NCBI GenBank assembly: GCA_900553435.1
Contig: USDC01000046.1
Coordinates: 1-6,051, forward strand
Origin: an uncultured Mycoplasmatota bacterium
Lineage (GTDB): Bacteria; Bacillota_I; Bacilli_A; RF39; UBA660
DNA length: 6,051 bases
Reading direction: 5' to 3'
The notes under the pieces were generated by a model. It did no database searches. It had not been told where the DNA came from and worked only from the letters and a program-made list of their open reading frames with translations. Positions 1 through 5,434 of this stretch are shown here, one piece after another (within the stretch, counting starts at the first letter, position 1; every line of letters starts with the position of its first letter). Position numbers and translations under genes: made by a program.

Positions 1-1405
1 TTTGAGAAATATCTCTTATTTTATTTTTAATTTTATACTTAGTTTTTACCCAATCTTTGCTATTTAATCTATATATTTTTGGTATTTTTCCATCTTTTGA
101 AGAATATTTATATATTTTTTTTAAATTTTGAGCAGGTATATATAATTTATCATTTGACTTATAATTTATAAGTATATAATCTTTTTTTACTCCGTTTTTT
201 TCTATTGTTTTAATACCATTATATATGCCTATTCCATGGTCTTTATGTACAACATAATCTCCTATATTTAAATCATTTAAATCCGAAATTTTTGTACCGT
301 ATTTTATTTTTGATTTATATTCTTTTGATTCATTATTTCCAGCCACATCTAATAATGAAATGTAACATATTCCATTAAATTTAAAACTTTTATTTAATGA
401 TGAATTAACTATATTTTCTGGTTTGATTTTTAAATCATTAGGAAGTTTAATATTATTTAAAAATACATAAGATTTACTATTTTCCTTAATCAAAAATTTC
501 TCTAACTTTTCAAAAGAAGTAACTTCTGCAGTTAAGTCTTGTGCATCATAAACTATTTCACTATCATTATTATTTATTTTATCTACATAAATACAATTTT
601 TAATATTTAGTTTTGTTACATCAATGTATTCATTATCATTATAAAATTTCTTTTGTTCATTAATGTTTTTTTGCATAGTTAAAATTTCGTTATAATCTTG
701 ATATATAACTAAAGCGTCGTCTAAATAATCTAACAAATATGAATTTTTTTGTTCCAAATCATCATCAATAATCGGTTTTATATTAACATTTTTAAGTTCT
801 TCTTTTAAACTCCTTTGTGTATTAATATCAAACTCACTTATTTTTTCAATAGCTTCCCCAAACATTTCTAATCTAATAGGATTTTTAAAATCAAAAGGAT
901 AAATATCAATAACCATCCCCCTAATTGCATATTCACCCATTTGGGTTACTAATGTTTCTCTTTTATAACCAATCTTTTCTAATTTTTTTAAAAGTAAATT
1001 TCTATCAATTTCTTTATTAACGTTTATGTTAATAGCCATTTCTTTAAATTTATTTACATTAGGTAGTTTCTTTAGAAAACCATTAATATTTGTTATAACA
1101 ATTTTGTTTTTTGAATTATTTATAGAATTTAAAAAAGTTATTGTATCTAAAAAAAATTCAGGAGACGTTACTAAAGCTCTTTTTGATAAATAATCATCTT
1201 CTGGAAAGAAATAAACATCTTGATTGTAAAAAGCAAGATTGTTGTATAATTTATTGCATTCATTTAAATTTGAAGTTACAATTAATAAATTTTGTTTAGT
1301 TTTATTAAAAATAGATAACAAAAACAAAGAATATAATTCTTCGTTATTAATAGAGATTTTTAATTTGTTTTTTAATTTTAATGTGAATAAATTATCAAAA
1401 AACAT
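1..1405 (-). CDS. mfd: Transcription-repair coupling factor Mfd, N-terminal part (runs off the window)
   Basis: Mfd removes RNA polymerase stalled at DNA damage and recruits UvrA for nucleotide excision repair. The frame is open from an ATG at 1405 to the window edge, giving 468 residues. I translated it fully and found no frame break. Residues 1 to about 230 match the UvrB-like N-terminal module: PEDDYLSKRALVTSPEFF (about 68-85) and GEYAIRGMVIDIYPFDF (about 157-173). Residues about 379-455 are the CarD-like RNA polymerase interaction domain, with GDYVVHKDHGIGIYNGI, NDKLYIPAQNL and KDWVKTKYKIK. The window ends at RDISQ, just before the translocase helicase domain. The interaction domain starts near residue 380, against roughly 470-500 in E. 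coli and B. subtilis, so the part between the two modules is about 100 residues shorter. A GGGAGG site at 1411-1416 lies 5 bases before the ATG, and the pth stop is 11 bases upstream. The identification is certain; the helicase part is not visible. Confidence 0.96.
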   Translation of the reverse strand, partial: MFFDNLFTLKLKNKLKISINNEELYSLFLLSIFNKTKQNLLIVTSNLNECNKLYNNLAFYNQDVYFFPEDDYLSKRALVTSPEFFLDTITFLNSINNSKNKIVITNINGFLKKLPNVNKFKEMAININVNKEIDRNLLLKKLEKIGYKRETLVTQMGEYAIRGMVIDIYPFDFKNPIRLEMFGEAIEKISEFDINTQRSLKEELKNVNIKPIIDDDLEQKNSYLLDYLDDALVIYQDYNEILTMQKNINEQKKFYNDNEYIDVTKLNIKNCIYVDKINNNDSEIVYDAQDLTAEVTSFEKLEKFLIKENSKSYVFLNNIKLPNDLKIKPENIVNSSLNKSFKFNGICYISLLDVAGNNESKEYKSKIKYGTKISDLNDLNIGDYVVHKDHGIGIYNGIKTIEKNGVKKDYILINYKSNDKLYIPAQNLKKIYKYSSKDGKIPKIYRLNSKDWVKTKYKIKNKIRDISQ

Positions 1406-1416
1406 TTTTTCCTCCC

Positions 1417-1949
1417 TTAATTGTATCTATTCATTAATGTTTGAAAATCATAGTTTATATAGTCACTAATTATACTATCAGTCATTTTTAAGATTTCATT
1501 TAATTTTTCTTTTTCTATTTTATTAAAATTTGATAAAACATAATTTTTTAATTCTATATTATTTTTTGAAATTCCAATCTTTAATCTTTTAATATCTGAA
1601 GTTCCTAACATTTCAATAATATTTTTTAAACCGTTATGACCTCCTGAGCTTCCTTTCGGTTTCAATTTTAGTATACCAAATTCAAATCATATATAATTAA
1701 AATGTCAGAAATATCTATTTTATAAAAATCTTTAAACTTTTTTACAACATTTCCAGAAAGGTTCATATAACTTTGTGGTTTTAAAAATATAACTTTTTCG
1801 CCATTAATCACTTCAATTTTATATAAACCATTAAACTTTTCCTTAAAATCACTGTTTTTTAAATAATGATCTAACACTAAAAAACCAATATTATGTCTAT
1901 TATATTCATATTTTTTTCCTGGATTTCCTAAACCAACTATTAATTTCAT
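1417..1949 (-). pseudogene. pth: Peptidyl-tRNA hydrolase, frame disrupted (split into two halves)
   Basis: Pth cleaves peptidyl-tRNAs released by stalled ribosomes so that tRNA is recycled; it is normally essential. The first half, from ATG 1949, carries the family signature: GLGNPGKKY (Asn9), NRHNIGF (catalytic His19), SYMNLSG (Asn63) and IIYD (Asp88, matching E. coli Asp93). It then runs into TAA at 1668-1670 after 93 codons. The rest continues in another frame: FEFGILKLKPKGSSGGHNG, then LKNIIEMLGTSDIKRLKIGI, ending at TAA 1417-1419. Firmicute homologues have six residues between the Asp of IIYD and the Gly that follows (DLDLxx). Here only 8 bases (TTGAATTT, about 1678-1685) lie between GAT and GGT instead of 18, so about 10 bases are missing. 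The second half has only a TTG (1665) with no ribosome site, so it is unlikely to start alone. The first half has AGAGGTGA 4 bases before its ATG. This is a real disruption or a sequence error. Adding the halves gives a near-normal length of about 180 residues. Confidence 0.85.
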
Positions 1950-1960
1950 ATTTCACCTCT

Positions 1961-1984
1961 AAAATATTTCCCGGGAAATATTTT
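1961..1984. repeat. Perfect 24-base palindrome between trmN6 and pth
   Basis: The arm AAAATATTTCCC (1961-1972) is followed directly by its exact reverse complement GGGAAATATTTT (1973-1984), with no spacer. On the minus-strand transcript it could form a hairpin of about 10 pairs with a CCGG loop. Its 3' arm abuts the AGAGGTGA ribosome binding site of pth (1953-1960). No U-tract follows on either strand, so it is not a standard intrinsic terminator. It could be a protein operator or an RNA structure affecting pth translation; the sequence does not say which. Confidence 0.75.
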
Positions 1985-2030
1985 CAGGAAATATTATATT
2001 TTAAATATTTCTTTTATTTCCTGGGAATAA
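1977..2030. repeat. Two further imperfect palindromes related to the 24-base palindrome
   Basis: At 1977-1995 the arms AATATTTTC and GGAAATATT flank a single A, with one mismatch in nine pairs. The left arm is shared with the perfect palindrome at 1961-1984. At 2014-2030 the arms TTATTTCC and GGGAATAA flank a single T, with one mismatch in eight. A lone half-site, AAATATTTC, lies at 2003-2011. All share a TTTCC/GGAAA core. The part from 1994 upward is the coding end of trmN6, so some likeness could come from codon choice in a very AT-rich gene. Confidence 0.45.
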
Positions 2031-2722
2031 TTATTTTTTTTATCGTGCACAATTAACGGTTTTAAAACCTTAATCCCTTTACCTGTATTTTTAACACCTT
2101 CTAATAAAAACAAATTAGAAGGTTTATCTATTTTTGGATATATAAATTGGATTTTTTTAGGTTCTATATTATATTTCTTTAATAAAATAATTACATCATC
2201 TAACCTTTCAGTTCTATGGACTAGTCCAAATTTTCCTTTATTTTTTAGTAAAAATGAAGCTTTTTCTATTATTTCTTCTAAAGTTATAGCAATCTCATGC
2301 CTAGCTATTGATTTTACTTTATTATCATTTATTTTTGTTTGTTCATTTTTATTAAAATAGGGCGGGTTTGAAATAACTATATCAAATGATTCTGAATTAA
2401 AATATGATTTAATATCTTTTATATCAATATTTAAAACTTTTATCTTGTTTTCTAAATTATTTATCTTTAAGGTCTCTATAGCTAAATCATATATTTCTTT
2501 TTGAAGTTCAATACCAATAATTTCTTTTTCTGGATAAAGATAGTTTATTATAAGTGGTATAGGTAAGTTACCACAACCTAAATCAATTATTTTATTATCA
2601 CTTTTATTTACTTTAATAAAGTTAGGTAATAATATAGATTCTAAACTAAAATTAAAGTAATTTTTGTCTTGTACTATTTTTAAATTACCATATCCCAGCA
2701 AATCATTTATCTTTTTGCTCAC
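1994..2722 (-). CDS. trmN6: YabB/TrmN6-type tRNA1(Val) (adenine37-N6)-methyltransferase
   Basis: This is a class I SAM-dependent methyltransferase of the YabB/TrmN6 family. The E. coli member methylates N6 of A37 in tRNA1(Val); the exact target here is inferred from family. In the 242 residues, KINDLLGYGNLKIVQD at the start and FSLESILLPNF (25-35) match the family N-terminus. IDLGCGNLPIPL (46-57) is SAM motif I, IIGIELQKEI (68-77) is the acidic motif II, and SNPPYF (118-123) is the NPPY catalytic motif for exocyclic adenine N-methylation. ARHEIAITLEEI and the C-terminal FIYPKIDKPSNLFLLEG are typical of YabB. Motif I is slightly unusual: NLPIP where many relatives have NGIIP. The start is GTG at 2722, because a TAA lies directly upstream in frame (2723-2725). 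It overlaps the end of ricT by 20 bases and has no strong ribosome site, so translation is probably coupled to ricT. In B. subtilis yabB also lies downstream of yaaT. Confidence 0.9.
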   Translation of the reverse strand: MSKKINDLLGYGNLKIVQDKNYFNFSLESILLPNFIKVNKSDNKIIDLGCGNLPIPLIINYLYPEKEIIGIELQKEIYDLAIETLKINNLENKIKVLNIDIKDIKSYFNSESFDIVISNPPYFNKNEQTKINDNKVKSIARHEIAITLEEIIEKASFLLKNKGKFGLVHRTERLDDVIILLKKYNIEPKKIQFIYPKIDKPSNLFLLEGVKNTGKGIKVLKPLIVHDKKNNYSQEIKEIFKI

Positions 2723-3497
2723 TTAGTTCACGCTCTTCTAAATTAATTGTAATTTTTTCTTCATTTTCATTTTCGGCAGTAAAAGTTCTATTTAATACAT
2801 CAACAAAAGTTACTTTTGCTTTTCCTATTTCAGTTTCTATTTCATCTCCAACATTAGGCAGTCCTTTTCTACATTCAGTATACAAACAATCTTCATAATT
2901 TAAACAACAAAGCAGCCTTCCACATTGTCCGTTTATTTTATTTGGATTTAATGCCAAATTTTGATTTTTTACCATAGATATACTAACAGATTCTAAATTC
3001 TTTAAAAAACTTGCACAACACAATTTTCTTCCACATTGACCTATACCTGAGATTTCTCTAGCTTTATCTCTAACACCAATTTGTCTAAGTTCTATTCTAG
3101 TTTTATATAGTGAGGCAAGTTCTTTAGCTAAAACTCTAAAATCTACTCTTGTATCCGCAGTAAAAATCAATAAAAGTTGTGTTCTATCAAAATTATAACT
3201 TGCATCTATAAATTTCATCTCTAAGTTATATTTATCTGCCAAGTCTTGAGCTTTTTTTAAAGCGATTAAAGCGTCTTTGTTATTTTTTTTATATTTTTCT
3301 ATGTCTTCTTTACCAGCAATTCTCTTTATTTTTTTTAGATTTTTTGTATTTTCCTTTTCGTAACTGTTTTTTATAGTTCCTAGTTGTTGACCTCGCTCTG
3401 TATCCACTATTACTTTAGTTCCGCTTTCAAATAACTCTTTTGATGAAAATTTATATTCTTTTCCGTTTTCTTTAAAAATTACTCCATACGTTTTCAT
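2703..3497 (-). CDS. ricT: RicT (YaaT), PSP1-domain regulator of RNA processing
   Basis: RicT belongs to the PSP1 family. In B. subtilis (YaaT) it forms a complex with RicA and RicF that carries iron-sulfur clusters and helps RNase Y process mRNAs; it also affects sporulation and competence. The protein is 264 residues from ATG 3497, close to the usual 275. VIFKENGKEYKF opens it. The conserved core LASLYKTRIELRQIGVRDKA leads into two cysteine clusters, QCGRKLCC (Cys155, 160, 161) and QCGRLLCCLNYE (Cys192, 197, 198), the known family cysteines. Two further cysteines are at 204 and 209. The C-terminal part has GDEIETEIGKAKVTFVDV, also typical. A GTG at 3503 would add two residues but directly abuts the holB stop and lacks a ribosome site; the ATG has GGTAGG 5 bases upstream. 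The TGA stop lies inside trmN6. RicA and RicF are not in the window, as is normal in Bacillus. Confidence 0.94.
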   Translation of the reverse strand: MKTYGVIFKENGKEYKFSSKELFESGTKVIVDTERGQQLGTIKNSYEKENTKNLKKIKRIAGKEDIEKYKKNNKDALIALKKAQDLADKYNLEMKFIDASYNFDRTQLLLIFTADTRVDFRVLAKELASLYKTRIELRQIGVRDKAREISGIGQCGRKLCCASFLKNLESVSISMVKNQNLALNPNKINGQCGRLLCCLNYEDCLYTECRKGLPNVGDEIETEIGKAKVTFVDVLNRTFTAENENEEKITINLEERELSEQKDK

Positions 3498-3502
3498 ACA
3501 CA

Positions 3503-3508
3503 CCTACC
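3503..3508 (-). promoter_or_regulatory. Ribosome binding site of ricT, overlapping the holB stop
   Basis: Read on the minus strand this is GGTAGG, ending 5 bases before ATG 3497. It overlaps the holB TAG stop (3504-3506). Its spacing supports the ATG at 3497 over the GTG at 3503 as the ricT start, and suggests that ribosomes finishing holB start ricT. Confidence 0.6.
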
Positions 3509-4283
3509 AATTTACTATTAATTTATCAATAAACATATTAGCATTTATATTATAATCCAATCTTGTTACAATGTCATTTAAAAATTCTATTTTCTCTATA
3601 ATATCTTTTAATTCTACACTATTCGAAAGTTTATAAATTTCTTCTTTCTTATAATTTTCAGTTTTCATATTGAGTTTTATATTAACTAAATCTTTTAATA
3701 AGATTATTAAATTTTCTAAACACCTTTTTATTTCTTCTTTTTCTTTTGTTTTTAATTTATTATAAATTTTATCAATATTTTCATTTTCACTCTTATAAAA
3801 CAACAGATTTAATATTTCTAAACTTTCTTCTTTAATACTTTCATCAAGTTCTAATTTTTTATTTTCAACAAAAATTTTTATACATCTAGAAATAATTGTG
3901 GGTAAAACTTTATCTATATCCGTAGTAATCAAAAATGCATAAATATTATTTTGAGGTTCTTCTAGAATTTTTAACATACTATTTGCAGCAGATAAATTCA
4001 TTTTTTCACATTCTTTTATAACATATACTTTGTTTGTGCTTAATTGTGAATAACTTTTTAGATAATCCTGCAGTTGTTTTATTTGCTCTTTAGTTATAGT
4101 GTTTTTTTTAGGTTCAACTATATATATTTCTTTTATTTTTTCTTCATCATTAAAAAAATAAGAATTAATAACATCATTTAATTCTACATTTATATTCTCA
4201 TAATTAATATTATAAAGTAAGAAAGCATGTCCAATTTTTTTATTTAATTTGTATTTTTCAAACTCATTTTTTAAACTTTTCAT
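3504..4283 (-). CDS. holB: DNA polymerase III delta prime subunit (HolB), reduced form
   Basis: Delta prime is the rigid stator of the clamp loader that places the sliding clamp on DNA with DnaX and delta. The 259 residues keep the core signs: GHAFLLY (18-24), ITKEQIKQLQDYLKSYSQ (63-80), NKVYVIKECEKMNLSAANSM (84-103) leading into LKILEEP (104-110), ITTDIDKVLPTIISRC (119-134). The SRC motif at 132-134 is the arginine-finger element used by clamp-loader subunits. The P-loop region is fully eroded: after GHAFLLY comes NINYENINVEL, with no GxxGxGK and no zinc-binding cysteines. Loss of ATP binding in delta prime is known, but many Firmicute homologues keep a recognisable GKxGTGK. At 259 residues it is also shorter than the usual 320-330. 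The start ATG has AAAAGGA about 7 bases upstream, overlapping the stop of the BofA-like gene. Its place just upstream of ricT matches Bacillus. Confidence 0.9.
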   Translation of the reverse strand: MKSLKNEFEKYKLNKKIGHAFLLYNINYENINVELNDVINSYFFNDEEKIKEIYIVEPKKNTITKEQIKQLQDYLKSYSQLSTNKVYVIKECEKMNLSAANSMLKILEEPQNNIYAFLITTDIDKVLPTIISRCIKIFVENKKLELDESIKEESLEILNLLFYKSENENIDKIYNKLKTKEKEEIKRCLENLIILLKDLVNIKLNMKTENYKKEEIYKLSNSVELKDIIEKIEFLNDIVTRLDYNINANMFIDKLIVNW

Positions 4284-4296
4284 AATAATTCCTTTT

Positions 4297-4482
4297 CTAC
4301 AAAATAAAAAATTTTATAATAAATAACCCAAATACAGCTGGTAAACCTAAAATAGTAACTAAACCAATTGAAAAAATGTTTATTGGTAATAATATCCCAG
4401 ATTGATTAATAATTAAATTTATTGTATATAACATTAATATTGCAACTACTATCTTTTTTACTAATAAAATTATTTTTTTCAT
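4297..4482 (-). CDS. Small membrane protein of the BofA family
   Basis: This 61-residue protein is almost wholly hydrophobic, with two likely membrane segments at about 7-27 and 35-60 and a basic N-terminus (MKKIILLVKK). The stretch GILLPINIFSIGLVTILGLP followed by AVFGLF resembles the BofA (pro-sigma-K processing inhibitor) pattern of a hydrophilic turn with PxN, then a helix ending in LGxPG. In B. subtilis BofA (87 residues) holds the SpoIVFB protease inactive in the forespore outer membrane. The location just downstream of recR matches the recR-yaaL-bofA order there, which strengthens the call. Whether this organism sporulates cannot be seen; the family also occurs in non-sporulating lineages, so the function may differ. 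The start is ATG at 4482 with GAGGGAG about 6 bases upstream. The stop overlaps the region of the holB ribosome site. Confidence 0.72.
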   Translation of the reverse strand: MKKIILLVKKIVVAILMLYTINLIINQSGILLPINIFSIGLVTILGLPAVFGLFIIKFFIL

Positions 4483-4492
4483 ATTTATCTCC

Positions 4493-4513
4493 CTCTAAAT
4501 TAATATATTAGAG
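4493..4513. repeat. Short inverted repeat in the recR/BofA-like spacer
   Basis: CTCTAA (4493-4498) and TTAGAG (4508-4513) are exact reverse complements separated by 9 bases. One arm touches the Shine-Dalgarno site of the BofA-like gene, so a weak hairpin could limit its translation. With six pairs in an AT-rich 42-base spacer this may well be chance. I saw no convincing promoter in the spacer. Confidence 0.25.
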
Positions 4514-4524
4514 TAGAAAATAAA

Positions 4525-5124
4525 TTATGAAATAGTTTTTCTATCTTCTAAAGCTTTTTCAATAACTAAAGGATCTAAATATTCTATATCAGTCCCCATT
4601 GGTATACCATATGATAATCTAGATAATTTTATATTTTTATTTTCTAATAATTTTTTCAAATAAAGTGATGTTGTCTCACCCTCCAAAGATGGTGATAGAG
4701 CTATTATAACTTCTTTAACCTCTTTTAATATTCTATCATTAATCAGTTTTTCAATATTTATATCTTCTGGATTTACCCCATCTATAGGAGAAATCAAACC
4801 ATTTAAAACATGATAAAGCCCATGATAATTACCTAACTTTTCAAAACTAAAAATTGTTTTTGAATCCTCAACTACACATATTGTTTGTTTATCTCTGGTT
4901 TCATCCAAACAAATATCACATATTTCGTTTTCTGTATAATGACCGCAAATTTTGCATTTTTTAATTTTCTTTTTAAATTCAATTAAATTTTTTGAAAACT
5001 CATCTACTTCATCAAATTCCATATCCAATATTGCATACAAATTTCTTTCTGCACTTTTTTCTCCTACGCCAGGTAACTTTTTAAAGCTTTCTAGTAAGTT
5101 TTTAAAGCTCTCTGGATATATCAT
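4525..5124 (-). CDS. recR: Recombination mediator RecR
   Basis: RecR acts with RecO (and RecF) to load RecA on single-stranded DNA at gaps during recombinational repair. The 199 residues match the family length of about 198. In order: a helix-hairpin-helix LPGVGEKSAER (17-27); a four-cysteine zinc finger CKICGHYTENEICDIC (Cys57, 60, 69, 72); and a Toprim domain from about 80, with ICVVEDSKTIFSFEK (82-96), YHVLNGLISPIDGVNPEDI (104-122) and IALSPSLEGETTSLYL (141-156). The C-terminal SYGIPMGTDIEYLD (171-184) forms the usual end. All expected motifs are present and nothing is truncated. The ATG at 5124 follows the ybaB stop by 2 bases. The pairing dnaX-ybaB-recR is conserved across many bacteria. 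Confidence 0.97.
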   Translation of the reverse strand: MIYPESFKNLLESFKKLPGVGEKSAERNLYAILDMEFDEVDEFSKNLIEFKKKIKKCKICGHYTENEICDICLDETRDKQTICVVEDSKTIFSFEKLGNYHGLYHVLNGLISPIDGVNPEDINIEKLINDRILKEVKEVIIALSPSLEGETTSLYLKKLLENKNIKLSRLSYGIPMGTDIEYLDPLVIEKALEDRKTIS

Positions 5125-5126
5125 TA

Positions 5127-5420
5127 TTAAAACAATCCTCCAAGACCATTAGTATATTTTCCTAACTTCTTTTCTTTTTCTTCTTCTATTTCTTTAAGTA
5201 CATTATTAAAAGCAGTTGAAATCATATCCTCTAACATTTCAATATCATCTATATTTTCATCTTTTGAAATTAAAAATTCTATTATTTCTCTTTTTCCATT
5301 CATTTTTAATGTTACTAATCCTACATTAGATGTATATTCTTTACTTTCTAACTCCTTAGTTATATTCATCATATCTTTTTGCATTTTTTGAGCTTGTGCC
5401 ATTAAATTTTTCATATTCAT
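5127..5420 (-). CDS. ybaB: YbaB/EbfC family nucleoid-associated protein
   Basis: YbaB/EbfC proteins are small dimeric DNA-binding proteins of the nucleoid, nearly always between dnaX and recR. The 97 residues begin MNMKNLMAQAQKMQKDM, the family N-terminal helix of M, Q and K. Next come a beta region with VGLVTLKMNGKREIIEFLIS (33-52) and a charged helix EMLEDMISTAFNNVLKEIEE (61-80). The GLGGLF tail is typical of the family. Length is slightly under the usual 100-110. The ATG at 5420 is preferred over the Met at codon 3 because AGGAGG lies 8 bases before it. The exact role (nucleoid packing, link to RecR repair) is not set by sequence. Confidence 0.95.
   Translation of the reverse strand: MNMKNLMAQAQKMQKDMMNITKELESKEYTSNVGLVTLKMNGKREIIEFLISKDENIDDIEMLEDMISTAFNNVLKEIEEEKEKKLGKYTNGLGGLF
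5137..5141 (-). promoter_or_regulatory. Ribosome binding site of recR inside the ybaB glycine codons
   Basis: On the minus strand GGAGG is formed by the two GGA codons of the conserved GGLF tail of YbaB. It lies 12 bases before the recR ATG, a rather long spacing. No nearer site is visible, and a stop just upstream in the recR frame rules out an earlier start. This suggests coupled translation of ybaB and recR. Confidence 0.55.
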
Positions 5421-5428
5421 TTTCTATT

Positions 5429-5434
5429 CCTCCT
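5429..5434 (-). promoter_or_regulatory. Ribosome binding site of ybaB overlapping the dnaX stop
   Basis: A perfect AGGAGG on the minus strand, 8 bases before ATG 5420. It shares its first two bases with the TAG stop of dnaX (5433-5435). The spacing selects the first of the two in-frame ATG codons of ybaB. Confidence 0.75.

Noticed and set aside
1239..1469. Plus-strand open frame of 76 codons
   Set aside because: It is antisense to mfd and the end of pth, has a low-complexity Phe/Asn/Leu-rich product, and matches no family.
1417..1665. Second half of pth as an independent gene starting at TTG 1665
   Set aside because: It has no ribosome site and begins in the middle of the conserved Pth core, so it is the remainder of the broken gene.
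1961..1995. Intrinsic terminator between trmN6 and pth
   Set aside because: The hairpin lacks a following U-tract on either strand, and the 3' arm runs straight into the pth ribosome site.
2703..2705. TGA at the end of ricT read as tryptophan (genetic code 4)
   Set aside because: Reading through would add only a few residues with no family match, tryptophans in the window use TGG, and no gene needs an internal TGA.
4500..4530. Promoter with a TAATAT -10 box between recR and the BofA-like gene
   Set aside because: No matching -35 box is visible, and such AT hexamers are expected by chance in this base composition.
4952..5152. Plus-strand open frame of 66 codons
   Set aside because: It is a shadow antisense to recR; the minus-strand gene is fully conserved.
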